Below, piece after piece: positions 8,060 through 17,026 of a DNA stretch of 43,766 nt. Every line of letters starts with the position of its first letter. Position 1 is the stretch's first letter. The position numbers were made by a program, and so were the translations under genes. The stretch comes from an uncultured Lachnospiraceae bacterium (GTDB lineage: Bacteria; Bacillota; Clostridia; Lachnospirales; Lachnospiraceae). Where the stretch lies: the NCBI GenBank assembly GCA_947630485.1, contig CANRHU010000024.1:1-43766 (forward strand), read 5' to 3'. The notes under the pieces were generated by a model. It worked only from the letters and a program-made list of their open reading frames with translations, had not been told where the DNA came from and searched no databases.

Positions 8060-8117
8060 GGTAGGAAACGGCGGAGAGACAGTGTTTTCCGCCTGCATGA
8101 GTAGAGAGGATAACAAA

Positions 8118-9224
8118 ATGAACCTGAATATTGTCACGATTCCGGGCGACGGAATCGGCCCGGAGATCGTCCGTGAGGCGTGCAAAGTGCTTGATCAGGT
8201 GGGAAAAGTCTACGGCCACACCATGAACTATACAGAGATCCTGATGGGCGGCTGCTCCATCGACAAATACGGAGTGCCCCTGACCGATGAGGCGCTGGCG
8301 ACCGCCAAAGCGGCTGACGCGGTGCTTCTGGGCGCGGTCGGAGGCAACGTGGGCAATTCCCGCTGGTACGATGTGGCCCCGAATCTGCGGCCCGAGGCTG
8401 GTCTTCTTGCGATACGCAAGGGGCTGAACCTGTTTGCCAATATCCGTCCGGCGTATTTATATAAGGAACTTTCCGACGCCTGCCCGCTGAAAAAGGAGAT
8501 CATCGGCGACGGATTCGATATGGTCATCATGCGTGAACTGACAGGCGGGCTCTATTTCGGCGACCGGTATACGAAGGAGATCGACGGCGTTACGACCGCT
8601 GTTGATACATTGACTTACAATGAAAATGAGATCCGCCGCATTGCTGTTAAAGCCTTCGACATCGCGATGAAGCGCCGCAAGAGCGTGATCAGCGTGGATA
8701 AAGCCAATGTGCTGGATTCTTCCAGACTCTGGCGCAAGGTGGTCGAGGAAGTGGCGAAGGATTATCCGGAAGTCAAGCTGACCCATATGCTGGTAGATAA
8801 CTGCGCCATGCAGCTTGTTATGAATCCCGGCCAGTTTGATGTGATTCTGACTGAGAATATGTTCGGCGACATTCTCTCCGACGAGGCCAGCATGATCACC
8901 GGCTCCATCGGCATGTTGTCCTCCGCCAGCTTAAACGAGACCAAATTCGGTATGTACGAGCCCAGCCATGGCTCCGCCCCCGATATCGCCGGCCTTGGAG
9001 TCGCCAACCCGATCGCTACGATTTTGTCTGCCGCGATGATGCTGCGCTATTCCTTTGATCTTGACGCGGAGGCCGCCGCCATCGAGGCTGCCGTCCAGCA
9101 GGTCCTTACCGAGGGATACCGCACCGGAGATATTTACTCCGACGGCTGCACAAAGGTCGGCACCGTCCGGATGGGCGACCTGATCGCGGAGCGCATTATC
9201 GCAGACATATATAATGAAGGATGA
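8118..9224 (+). CDS. leuB: 3-isopropylmalate dehydrogenase
   Basis: A 368-residue NAD-dependent dehydrogenase that oxidises and decarboxylates 3-isopropylmalate in leucine synthesis. Family signatures are [12 protein letters not shown] at the N-terminus, the substrate-binding REL(T)GG region ([13 protein letters not shown]), the DNCAMQLV and [12 protein letters not shown] metal/substrate motifs, and [12 protein letters not shown] for NAD binding; these match LeuB rather than isocitrate dehydrogenase. ATG 8118 is used because the promoter -10 covers the earlier ATG and AGAGGATAAC precedes 8118. Its stop overlaps an ATGA shared with an upstream frame of ilvD. leuA, leuC and leuD are not in the window. 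Confidence 0.95.
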   Translation: MNLNIVTIPGDGIGPEIVREACKVLDQVGKVYGHTMNYTEILMGGCSIDKYGVPLTDEALATAKAADAVLLGAVGGNVGNSRWYDVAPNLRPEAGLLAIRKGLNLFANIRPAYLYKELSDACPLKKEIIGDGFDMVIMRELTGGLYFGDRYTKEIDGVTTAVDTLTYNENEIRRIAVKAFDIAMKRRKSVISVDKANVLDSSRLWRKVVEEVAKDYPEVKLTHMLVDNCAMQLVMNPGQFDVILTENMFGDILSDEASMITGSIGMLSSASLNETKFGMYEPSHGSAPDIAGLGVANPIATILSAAMMLRYSFDLDAEAAAIEAAVQQVLTEGYRTGDIYSDGCTKVGTVRMGDLIAERIIADIYNEG

Positions 9225-9244
9225 AGGAACAAGGAGGAATCAAA

Positions 9245-10903
9245 ATGAGAAGCGACAACGCAAAATCCGGTCTTCAGCAGGCCCCTGCCCGCTCCCTTTA
9301 CCGGGCATTAGGTCTTACCGAGGAAGAGCTTTCCCGCCCCTTAGTCGGCGTGGTCAGTTCTTATAATGAGATCGTTCCCGGCCACATGCACCTCGACAAG
9401 CTGGTTGAGGCCGTCAAGCAGGGCGTCGCCATGGCAGGCGGCACTCCCATTGTATTTCCGGCTATCGCCGTCTGCGACGGCATCGCTATGGGACACGTCG
9501 GGATGAAATATTCGCTGGTTACCCGTGATCTGATCGCTGATTCTACCGAGTGCATGGCCCTGGCCCATCAGTTTGACGCTCTGGTCATGATTCCCAACTG
9601 CGACAAGAACGTACCTGGCCTTCTGATGGCCGCGGCGCGTCTTAATATCCCCACCGTCTTCGTCAGCGGCGGCCCCATGCTGGCCGGCCATGTGAAGGGG
9701 CAGAAGCGCAGCCTTTCCAGCATGTTCGAGGCTGTAGGCGCCTGCGCTGCCGGAACCATGACGGAAGATGATGTGGAAGATTTTGCCAACCATGTCTGCC
9801 CCACCTGCGGTTCCTGCTCAGGTATGTATACCGCCAACAGCATGAACTGTTTAACCGAGGTTTTGGGCATGGGCCTTCGCGGCAACGGCACGATTCCGGC
9901 CGTTTATTCCGAGCGCATCCGTTTGGCGAAACATGCCGGCATGGCTGTCATGGAGATGCTTAAGAAAAATATCTGTCCCCGTGACATCATGACCGAGGCC
10001 GCGTTTCGCAATGCCCTGACCATGGATATGGCTCTGGGCTGCAGCACCAACAGTATGCTGCATCTGCCTGCTATCGCCCATGAGGCCGGCGTGGAGCTGA
10101 ACGTGGATATCGCCAATGAGATCAGCGCGAAGACGCCGAACCTGTGCCATCTGGCGCCGGCAGGTCCTACCTATATGGAAGACCTGAACGAGGCAGGCGG
10201 CATTTACGCCGTCATGAAGGAGATCAGCAAGCTGGGCCTCCTGGATCTGAACTGCATGACCGTTACCGGCAAGACCGTGGGCGAGAATATCGCCGACGCT
10301 GTCAATAAAGATACCAACGTCATCCGCACGGTGGAGAATCCTTACTCCAAGACAGGCGGCATCGCCGTGCTGAGGGGTAATCTGGCTCCTGATTCCTGCG
10401 TGGTGAAGCGCTCTGCCGTGGTTCCCGAGATGCTGAAGCACGAGGGGCCGGCAAGGGTATTTGACTGCGAGGAAGACGCGATTGCGGCGATCAAGGGCGG
10501 CAGGATTGTGGCCGGCGACGTGGTGGTCATCCGCTACGAGGGACCGAAGGGCGGCCCGGGTATGCGTGAGATGCTGAATCCCACCTCCGCGATTGCGGGT
10601 ATGGGTCTTGGCTCCTCCGTGGCCCTGATCACTGACGGACGGTTCTCCGGCGCTTCCCGCGGCGCTTCGATCGGCCATGTGTGCCCGGAGGCGGCGGCAG
10701 GCGGCCCTATCGGACTTGTGGAGGAAGGCGATATCATTTCCATCGATATCGACGCCAACACGATCAATGTATTGGTCAGCGATGAGGAACTGGCGAGACG
10801 CCGCGCGAACTGGACGCCGAAGACGAAGGAAGTGGACGGATATCTGCGGAGATACCGCAACCTGGTGACGTCCGCAGACAAGGGCGCGGTGCTGGCGGAC
10901 TGA
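9245..10903 (+). CDS. ilvD: dihydroxy-acid dehydratase
   Basis: A 552-residue iron-sulfur dehydratase making 2-oxoisovalerate and 2-oxo-3-methylvalerate for valine and isoleucine. Cluster ligands are visible in [11 protein letters not shown] and [18 protein letters not shown]; the C-terminal motif [17 protein letters not shown] is typical. ATG 9245 is preferred to an in-frame ATG at 9221 that overlaps the leuB stop, because AAGGAGG is seven to eight bases before 9245. Length is standard (about 550-560). It is 20 bases after leuB and clearly in the same operon. Confidence 0.96.
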   Translation: MRSDNAKSGLQQAPARSLYRALGLTEEELSRPLVGVVSSYNEIVPGHMHLDKLVEAVKQGVAMAGGTPIVFPAIAVCDGIAMGHVGMKYSLVTRDLIADSTECMALAHQFDALVMIPNCDKNVPGLLMAAARLNIPTVFVSGGPMLAGHVKGQKRSLSSMFEAVGACAAGTMTEDDVEDFANHVCPTCGSCSGMYTANSMNCLTEVLGMGLRGNGTIPAVYSERIRLAKHAGMAVMEMLKKNICPRDIMTEAAFRNALTMDMALGCSTNSMLHLPAIAHEAGVELNVDIANEISAKTPNLCHLAPAGPTYMEDLNEAGGIYAVMKEISKLGLLDLNCMTVTGKTVGENIADAVNKDTNVIRTVENPYSKTGGIAVLRGNLAPDSCVVKRSAVVPEMLKHEGPARVFDCEEDAIAAIKGGRIVAGDVVVIRYEGPKGGPGMREMLNPTSAIAGMGLGSSVALITDGRFSGASRGASIGHVCPEAAAGGPIGLVEEGDIISIDIDANTINVLVSDEELARRRANWTPKTKEVDGYLRRYRNLVTSADKGAVLAD

Positions 10904-11151
10904 CAGCCGCAGACCGGAACAAAGCAGCGGATAACGTTCGCTGGCATCCCATGTTAAACCGTGCGCATTCCCCGGAGGGAGCATGTCCGGAGGGCATGGT
11001 TATAATGTAGATGGAACGCAGATAGAAATGAATGATGAATCTTCGCGCGCAATGACCCGGATATAAGATTCCGGCCCCGAACAGCGGACACAGCTTTGGA
11101 AAACGGAGCGCTGCGTGCGGCATGTGTTACGGCAAGGAGAACGAGTTTTAT
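10904..11151. other. non-coding gap between ilvD and ilvB
   Basis: About 250 bases with no coding signal. A perfect TATAAT stands at 11001-11006 but no recognisable -35 box lies 16-18 bases before it, so ilvB may be partly transcribed from here or only from the leuB promoter. No T-box antiterminator motif (GGTGGNACCGCG) was found. Confidence 0.35.
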
Positions 11152-12831
11152 ATGCAGAAATTAAACGGATCAGAAATTGTAATCGAATGTTTGAAGGAAC
11201 AGGGCGTGGATACCGTCTTCGGCTATCCGGGAGGGGCGATCTTAAATATTTATGACGCCCTTTATAAGCATCAGGATGAGATTACCCATATCCTGACCTC
11301 TCATGAGCAGGGCGCGGCCCATGCGGCAGACGGCTACGCCAGGGCTACCGGCAAGGTGGGCGTCTGCCTGGCCACATCCGGCCCAGGCGCGACCAACCTG
11401 GTCACCGGTATCGCCACGGCGTACATGGACTCCATCCCGGTGGTCGCTATCACCTGCAACGTGGGCGTCAGCCTTCTTGGCAAGGACAGCTTCCAGGAGA
11501 TCGATATTGCCGGCGTGACCATGCCCATTACCAAATATAATTTCATTGTCAAGGACGTGACGAAGCTGGCTTCCGTTATGCGGCGTGCCTTCAAGATCGC
11601 CAAGTCCGGCCGTCCCGGTCCGGTGCTGGTGGATATCACCAAGGATGTGACCGCTGCCATGTGCGATTATGAGTATCAGGCCCCCGAGGAGGTTGGGCGC
11701 CAGACGGATACGATCACCGAGGAGGATTTGGAGCAGGCCATCCTGATGATCAAGGATTCTCAGAAGCCATTCGTCTTTGTGGGCGGCGGGGCCAATCTGT
11801 CCGACGCTGCCGAGGAGGTTCGGGCGTTTGCCCACAAGATTCAGGCCCCGGTGGCTGACAGCCTTATGGGTAAGGGCGCGTTTGACGGCACCGACGAGCT
11901 GTACACCGGCATGGCCGGTATGCACGGCACGAAGACCTCCAATTTCGGAATCACGGAGTGCGACCTGCTGATCGTCGTGGGCGCGCGTTTCAGCGACCGC
12001 GTCATCGGCAACGCTTCCAAATTCGCCCAGAACGCGAAGATCCTCCAGCTGGATATCGATCCGGCAGAGATCAATAAGAATATCCGCGTGGACGCCAGCA
12101 TTATCGGCGATGTGAAGATTATCCTGCGCAGGCTCAACGCCCGCCTGGATCCCCAGAACCACGATGAGTGGCTGGCCCACATCGACCGTCTCAAATATAT
12201 GTATCCGCTGCGGTATAACAAGGAGCTCCTGACCGGCCCCGGCGTCATTGAGGACATTTATGATGTGACGAATGGCGACGCTATCATCGTTACTGAGGTC
12301 GGCCAGCATCAGATGTGGGCGGCTCAGTATTACAAATACAAAAACCCACACACGCTCCTGACAAGCGGCGGTCTGGGCACCATGGGCTATGGCCTTGGCG
12401 CGGCCATCGGCGCCAAGATGGGGCGGAAGGACAAGATCGTCATCAACGTGGCCGGCGACGGCTGTTTCCGTATGAACATGAACGAGATCGCCACGGCCAC
12501 ACGCTATAATATTCCGGTTATTGAAGTTGTCGTCAACAACCATGTGCTGGGCATGGTCCGCCAGTGGCAGACGCTGTACTATGGCAAGCGCTATTCGCAT
12601 ACAGTGTTAAATGACCAGGTGGACTTTGTGAAGGTGGCGGAAGCCATGGGTGCGAAGGGATACCGGGTCACAAAGAAGGAGGAGTTTAAGGACGTGCTGA
12701 AGGAAGCTATCGCCTTAAACATTCCGGTTCTCATCGACTGCCAGATCCACTGTGACGACAAGGTATTTCCTATGGTATCGCCAGGTGCGCCGATTTCTGA
12801 CGCATTTGATGATTCAGATCTAAAACTATAA
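11152..12831 (+). CDS. ilvB: acetolactate synthase, large (catalytic) subunit
   Basis: A 559-residue thiamine-diphosphate enzyme condensing pyruvate (with pyruvate or 2-oxobutyrate) in the first shared step of branched-chain amino acid synthesis. Motifs: FGYPGGAILNIYDAL, the catalytic glutamate in SHEQGAAHAADGYARA, the FAD-region GMHGT, and the ThDP motif GDGCFRMNMNEIATATRYNIP. These mark it as anabolic AHAS rather than catabolic AlsS. ATG 11152 begins MQKLNGSEIV, the normal AHAS start; AAGGAG lies somewhat far (12 bases) upstream, and an in-frame ATG at 11122 would add 10 unconserved residues. No regulatory subunit ilvN or ilvH follows; a palindromic element does. Confidence 0.94.
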   Translation: MQKLNGSEIVIECLKEQGVDTVFGYPGGAILNIYDALYKHQDEITHILTSHEQGAAHAADGYARATGKVGVCLATSGPGATNLVTGIATAYMDSIPVVAITCNVGVSLLGKDSFQEIDIAGVTMPITKYNFIVKDVTKLASVMRRAFKIAKSGRPGPVLVDITKDVTAAMCDYEYQAPEEVGRQTDTITEEDLEQAILMIKDSQKPFVFVGGGANLSDAAEEVRAFAHKIQAPVADSLMGKGAFDGTDELYTGMAGMHGTKTSNFGITECDLLIVVGARFSDRVIGNASKFAQNAKILQLDIDPAEINKNIRVDASIIGDVKIILRRLNARLDPQNHDEWLAHIDRLKYMYPLRYNKELLTGPGVIEDIYDVTNGDAIIVTEVGQHQMWAAQYYKYKNPHTLLTSGGLGTMGYGLGAAIGAKMGRKDKIVINVAGDGCFRMNMNEIATATRYNIPVIEVVVNNHVLGMVRQWQTLYYGKRYSHTVLNDQVDFVKVAEAMGAKGYRVTKKEEFKDVLKEAIALNIPVLIDCQIHCDDKVFPMVSPGAPISDAFDDSDLKL

Positions 12832-12835
12832 ATTT

Positions 12836-12986
12836 GTTACTGTTTTGCCGTGCATTCGTAATTTGGCTTCGCCAAATTACTCATGTCGGGCGTTCCGCCC
12901 TATAGAATATTCCGTCTGTGCAGCGCTTAGTGAGCAAGCTCCCACGCGCCGCGCAGCCAGAATATTCTGCACGGCAAAACGGTAAC
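12836..12986. repeat. multi-armed palindromic element between ilvB and serC
   Basis: The outer arms GTTACTGTTTTGCCGTGCA (12836-12854) and TGCACGGCAAAACGGTAAC (12968-12986) pair over 19 bases with one G-U. Inside are a perfect 10-bp hairpin with a TTC loop (12858-12880), a 5-bp hairpin GGGCG-TTC-CGCCC (12888-12900), and AGAATATTC/GAATATTCT arms (12904-12912, 12960-12968) enclosing a GC-rich fourth stem. The whole could fold as a cloverleaf. It looks like a REP/MITE-type intergenic repeat or a structured RNA rather than a plain terminator. Confidence 0.7.
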
Positions 12987-13015
12987 GCATATCAGAGGAG
13001 AGCGGGGAAAAGACT

Positions 13016-14101
13016 ATGAGCAGAGTTTACAATTTCTCAGCAGGTCCGGCAGTTCTGCCGGAAGAAGTATTGAAAGAAGCAGCAGAGGAAATGCTGGACT
13101 ACAAGGGCACGGGCATGTCCGTGATGGAGATGTCCCATCGCTCTAAGGCATTTGAGACTATTATTAACGAGGCGGAGGCGGACCTTCGGGAACTTATGAA
13201 TATCCCCGATAACTATAAGGTCCTGTTTCTGCAGGGCGGCGCCCATCTGCAGTTTTCGATGGTGCCGATGAATCTGATGAAGAACGGCGTAGCCGACTAT
13301 ATCATCACCGGACAGTGGGCCAAGAAGGCGTGGAAGGAAGCCCAGAAATACGGCAAAGCCAACGCGATCGCGTCCAGCGAAGACAAGACGTTCAGCTATA
13401 TTCCGGACTGTTCTGACCTTCCGATCGACGATGACGCGGACTATGTCTACATCTGCGAGAACAACACGATCTACGGAACCAAATTTAAGACCCTTCCCAA
13501 CACCAAGGGCAAGACTCTGGTGGCGGATGTTTCCTCCTGTTTCCTGTCTGAGCCGGTGGATGTGACCAAATACGGCGTCATCTACGGCGGTGTCCAGAAG
13601 AATATCGGCCCGGCCGGCGTGGTTATCGTGATTATCCGCGAGGATCTGATCACCGAGGATGTGCTTCCGGGCACGCCCACCATGTGCCAGTACAAGACCC
13701 ATGCCGACGCGAAGTCCCTTTACAATACACCGCCCTGCTACGGCATCTATATCTGCGGCAAGGTGTTCAAGTGGCTGAAGGCTAAAGGCGGTCTGACGGC
13801 CATGAAGGAGATCAATGAGAAGAAGGCGAAGATCCTTTACGACTATCTGGATCAGAGCAAACTGTTCAAGGGAACCGTTGTGAAGGAAGACCGGTCCCTG
13901 ATGAATGTGCCCTTTGTCACCGGCGACGCGGAGTTGGACGCGCAGTTCGTGAAGGAAGCGACAGCGGCAGGCTTTGTGAACCTGAAGGGTCACCGCACTG
14001 TGGGCGGTATGCGCGCCAGCATTTACAACGCGATGCCCATCGAAGGCGTGGAGAAGCTGGTGGAATTTATGAAGAAGTTTGAGGAGGCGCATCTGGCATG
14101 A
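13016..14101 (+). CDS. serC: phosphoserine aminotransferase
   Basis: A 361-residue PLP enzyme that makes 3-phosphoserine from 3-phosphohydroxypyruvate and glutamate. It starts with the family motif VYNFSAGPAVLPEEVL, has GTGMSVMEMSHRSKAF, LFLQGGAHLQF, and the PLP lysine Lys195 in GGVQKNIGPAG. AGAGGAGAGCGGGG precedes ATG 13016. The stop overlaps the serA start (ATGA), indicating translational coupling. It is known to act also in pyridoxal phosphate synthesis in some bacteria. Confidence 0.96.
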   Translation: MSRVYNFSAGPAVLPEEVLKEAAEEMLDYKGTGMSVMEMSHRSKAFETIINEAEADLRELMNIPDNYKVLFLQGGAHLQFSMVPMNLMKNGVADYIITGQWAKKAWKEAQKYGKANAIASSEDKTFSYIPDCSDLPIDDDADYVYICENNTIYGTKFKTLPNTKGKTLVADVSSCFLSEPVDVTKYGVIYGGVQKNIGPAGVVIVIIREDLITEDVLPGTPTMCQYKTHADAKSLYNTPPCYGIYICGKVFKWLKAKGGLTAMKEINEKKAKILYDYLDQSKLFKGTVVKEDRSLMNVPFVTGDAELDAQFVKEATAAGFVNLKGHRTVGGMRASIYNAMPIEGVEKLVEFMKKFEEAHLA

Positions 14102-15261
14102 GAAAGATTCATTGCTTAAACGCGATTTCGAAATACGGCACCGGTCTGCTGACGGCAGACTATGAGCTGACCGACAATATGGCGGAGGCCGATGGCGTTC
14201 TGGTCCGCAGCGCCGCCATGCACGATATGGAATTCGGAAATGACCTGCTGGCTATCGCACGTGCCGGCGCCGGCGTCAACAATATCCCGCTGGATCGCTG
14301 CGCGGAAAACGGCATCGTGGTGTTCAATACTCCCGGCGCCAACGCCAACGGTGTGAAGGAGCTGGTGATCGCAGGACTTCTGCTGGCGGCCCGCGACGTG
14401 GTGGGCGGCATCGAGTGGTGCAGGGCCAACAGCGAGGACGAGAACATCGCCAAGTCGGTGGAAAAGAGCAAGAAGGCGTTTGCCGGCACCGAGATTATGG
14501 GCAAGAAGCTGGGCGTCATCGGCCTGGGCGCGATCGGCGCGCAGGTGGCCAACTCGGCGGTCGCCCTGGGAATGGATGTCTACGGATATGATCCGTTTAT
14601 CTCCGTCAACGCGGCCTGGGGCCTGTCCCGTGCGGTAAAGCATATCACTTCGGTGGATACGATCTATGCGGAGTGCGACTACATTACCGTGCATGTGCCG
14701 CTTCTGGACGACACGAAGAAAATGATCAACGCGGACGCCATCGCTAAGATGAAGGACGGCGTCGTGGTGCTGAATTTCGCCAGGGATCTGCTGGTGGACG
14801 ACGAGGCCATGGCGGCGGCTCTGGAGAGCGGCAAGGTACACCGGTATGTGACGGATTTCCCGAATCCCAAGTCCGTTCATATGAAAAATGTGATCGCGAT
14901 TCCGCATCTGGGCGCTTCTACCGAGGAGTCGGAGGACAACTGTGCGGTGATGGCGGTAAAGGAACTGATGGATTATCTGGAGAACGGCAATATTAAGAAT
15001 TCCGTCAACTACCCCAACTGCGATATGGGCGTCTGCAAAGAGGCGGGCCGTCTGGCAGTGCACCACCTGAATATCCCGAACATGATCGGCCAGTTCACCG
15101 GCCTGGTGGCGGCCAGCGGCGTGAATATCTCGGATATGACCAACAAGAGCCGGGATAAATACGCGTATACGCTCCTGGATCTGTCCAGCCCCATCGACGC
15201 GGAGACCGTGGAGAAGATGAGGACGATCAAGGGCGTGCTGCGGGTGCGCGTGGTGAAATAA
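14098..15261 (+). CDS. serA: D-3-phosphoglycerate dehydrogenase with ACT domain
   Basis: A 387-residue NAD-dependent dehydrogenase for the first step of serine synthesis. The Rossmann motif is LGVIGLGAIGAQVANSA (about residues 139-155), followed by YDPF; the catalytic-site region includes NFARDLLVDDEAM and HLGASTEESEDNC. The last about 70 residues (IGQFTGLVAASGVNISDMTN...VRVVK) form an ACT domain, usually the serine-sensing part. It overlaps serC by four bases. serB is absent from the window. The next gene is a DUF1015 protein, a frequent neighbour of serC-serA in clostridia. Confidence 0.94.
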   Translation: MRKIHCLNAISKYGTGLLTADYELTDNMAEADGVLVRSAAMHDMEFGNDLLAIARAGAGVNNIPLDRCAENGIVVFNTPGANANGVKELVIAGLLLAARDVVGGIEWCRANSEDENIAKSVEKSKKAFAGTEIMGKKLGVIGLGAIGAQVANSAVALGMDVYGYDPFISVNAAWGLSRAVKHITSVDTIYAECDYITVHVPLLDDTKKMINADAIAKMKDGVVVLNFARDLLVDDEAMAAALESGKVHRYVTDFPNPKSVHMKNVIAIPHLGASTEESEDNCAVMAVKELMDYLENGNIKNSVNYPNCDMGVCKEAGRLAVHHLNIPNMIGQFTGLVAASGVNISDMTNKSRDKYAYTLLDLSSPIDAETVEKMRTIKGVLRVRVVK

Positions 15262-15271
15262 AAGCCGTAAA

Positions 15272-15302
15272 GGGGTCGGGCCGAAAAGTCTGGCCCCATT
15301 TT
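15272..15302 (+). terminator. terminator-like hairpin after serA
   Basis: GGGGTCGGGC (15272-15281) pairs with GTCTGGCCCC (15288-15297) using three G-U pairs, loop CGAAAA, followed by ATTTTA. The stem is moderately strong and the T-run short, so read-through to the next gene is likely. Confidence 0.5.
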
Positions 15303-15386
15303 ACATCCGTATGAAGGAGAAAACGCCGGCAGAGGGTTCTTCGTGTTTCCATGCGGACAGGGCGCCAATGAAGGAGGAATTATAAA

Positions 15387-16736
15387 ATGGCGGACGTACG
15401 ACCTTTTGTATGCGTGAGACCGGCCGCGGCTGTGGCAAGCCAGGTGGCGGCGCTGCCTTATGATGTGTATAACAGGAAAGAAGCCTGCGAGGCGGTGAAA
15501 GGACATCCGCTTTCATTTTTGAATATCGACCGGGCGGAGACCCAGTTTGCGGACGACGTGGATACCTACGATCCGCGGGTGTACGCAATGGCGAAGGAGA
15601 TGCTGGAGTCGGAGATCGCAGACGGAACATTTGTAACGGATGAGGGGGAGAATTATTATCTCTACCGTCTGACGATGGACGGGCGGAGCCAGACAGGGAT
15701 CGTAGCCTGCTGTTCGATTGATGATTATGTAAATGGTGTGATCAAGAAGCACGAAAACACGCGGGAGGAGAAGGAACTGGACCGGATCCGGCATGTGGAC
15801 ATTACGGGGGCGCATACGGGGCCGATCTTTCTGGCGTACCGGAGAAATGAGACGCTTAAGCGGATCATGGCGGACGTGATGGCGGAAGAGCCGCTTTATG
15901 ATTTTGTCTCAGAAGACGGGATCGGGCATACGGTCTGGAAGATCAGCAGCCGTGATACGGTCGGGGAGATCCGGGCGGCCTTCGGAAAAGTCCCGAACAC
16001 TTATATCGCTGACGGACATCACCGTGCGGCATCGGCGGTGAAGGTGGGCCTGAAGCGGCGTGCGGAGAATCCGGGATATACGGGTCAGGAGGCGTTTAAT
16101 TATTTCCTGGCGGTGCTGTTTCCGGAGGATCAGCTGATGATTATGCCCTATAACCGGGTGGTGAAAGACCTGAACGGAATGACGGAGGAGGAATTTCTGG
16201 CGGCCGTCTCGGAGAATTTCCGGGTAGAATTGGCTGGCGGGGCGGATAGATGCACGTCTGGCAGCGAGACCGATGACATGGAAGACGTTGCGTCCGGCAG
16301 CGAGACCGGCAGCAGAACCGACGTCGGAAAGGACAGAGGGAGCGACGCAGCTTACGCTCCTGCGGCAAAAGGCACCTTCGGCATGTATCTGGGCGGCAGG
16401 TGGTATAAGCTCGCGGCAAAGCCGGAGGTCACCTCAGCGGTAAGCGGCGACCCGGTGAAGAGCCTGGATGTGTCGGTGCTGCAGGATTATCTGCTGGGGC
16501 CGGTGCTCGGCATCGGAGATCCGCGGCTGGATGAGCGGATCGATTTCATCGGAGGAATCCGGGGTCTGGGCGAACTGGAACGGAGAGTTTCCGAAGATAT
16601 GACGGTGGCATTTTCCATGTATCCCACGTCGATCGGGGAGCTGTTCGCGGTGGCGGACGCGGCGCTTTTGATGCCGCCGAAGTCCACCTGGTTTGAGCCG
16701 AAGCTGCGCAGCGGGATATTTATTCACAGGATCTAA
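15387..16736 (+). CDS. DUF1015 family protein
   Basis: A 449-residue protein of the DUF1015 family (function unestablished). Characteristic stretches are DVRPFVCVRPAAAVASQVA, LPYDVYNRKEACE, HPLSFLNIDRAE, and YIADGHHRAASAV in the middle, which looks like a conserved active or nucleotide-binding loop. Some family members are related to ParB-like phosphotransferases that act on serine, which would suit its position after serC and serA, but that is an inference. Unusually, residues about 285-330 are a hydrophilic Ser/Gly/Asp/Glu/Thr-rich insert (SGSETDDMEDVASGSETG) that looks unstructured and is not part of the usual core. AAGGAGG lies just before ATG 15387. Confidence 0.85.
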   Translation: MADVRPFVCVRPAAAVASQVAALPYDVYNRKEACEAVKGHPLSFLNIDRAETQFADDVDTYDPRVYAMAKEMLESEIADGTFVTDEGENYYLYRLTMDGRSQTGIVACCSIDDYVNGVIKKHENTREEKELDRIRHVDITGAHTGPIFLAYRRNETLKRIMADVMAEEPLYDFVSEDGIGHTVWKISSRDTVGEIRAAFGKVPNTYIADGHHRAASAVKVGLKRRAENPGYTGQEAFNYFLAVLFPEDQLMIMPYNRVVKDLNGMTEEEFLAAVSENFRVELAGGADRCTSGSETDDMEDVASGSETGSRTDVGKDRGSDAAYAPAAKGTFGMYLGGRWYKLAAKPEVTSAVSGDPVKSLDVSVLQDYLLGPVLGIGDPRLDERIDFIGGIRGLGELERRVSEDMTVAFSMYPTSIGELFAVADAALLMPPKSTWFEPKLRSGIFIHRI

Positions 16737-16799
16737 AGGATTTTCTTTCGGGAAGCGAAGCAGTCCGATTATCATTTGGATCTATAAAAATAGTTTCGG

Positions 16800-16828
16800 G
16801 CGGCCGATTTGGCCGCTCAAGCTTTTTT
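16800..16828 (+). terminator. terminator after the DUF1015 gene
   Basis: GCGGCC (16800-16805), loop GATTT, GGCCGC (16811-16816), then TCAAGC and six T (16823-16828). Confidence 0.65.
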
Positions 16829-16926
16829 ATGAAATATCGGTCAATCCCTGTCTTGTCAGGCGGCGGTACTTATGCTATATTTGATATGGCCGGCGTTTCC
16901 TGCGGACGCACAGGGACGCGGGCCGC

Positions 16927-16978
16927 GAAAGAGATTCGCAAAAGAGCTTTATAAAAGAGTTTCATAAAAGAGCTTTAT
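16927..16978 (+). repeat. four tandem 13-base repeats upstream of aspS
   Basis: Two identical copies AAAAGAGCTTTAT (16940-16952, 16966-16978), one variant AAAAGAGTTTCAT (16953-16965) between them, and a degenerate copy GAAAGAGATTCGC (16927-16939) before. They lie 48 bases before aspS. No T-box motif was seen in the leader. Confidence 0.7.
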
Positions 16979-17026
16979 TACAGTGAGCGGTTCCTCAGAA
17001 GGACGCCGCGTCGGGAGGATTCATCA

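Noticed and set aside
8058-8117. Upstream ATG extending leuB by 20 codons
   Set aside because: The ATG lies within the promoter -10 box TATTAT, so it would not be in the transcript.
10904-11151. T-box or leader-peptide attenuator before ilvB
   Set aside because: No GGTGGNACCGCG-like motif, no Leu/Ile/Val-rich short peptide and no terminator hairpin were found.
12836-12986. Plain Rho-independent terminator of ilvB
   Set aside because: The structure is 151 bases, multi-branched and lacks a T-run, so it was described as a repeat or structured element instead.
16737-17026. T-box riboswitch before aspS
   Set aside because: The antiterminator motif is missing; the only structure is the upstream gene's terminator and the 13-base repeats.
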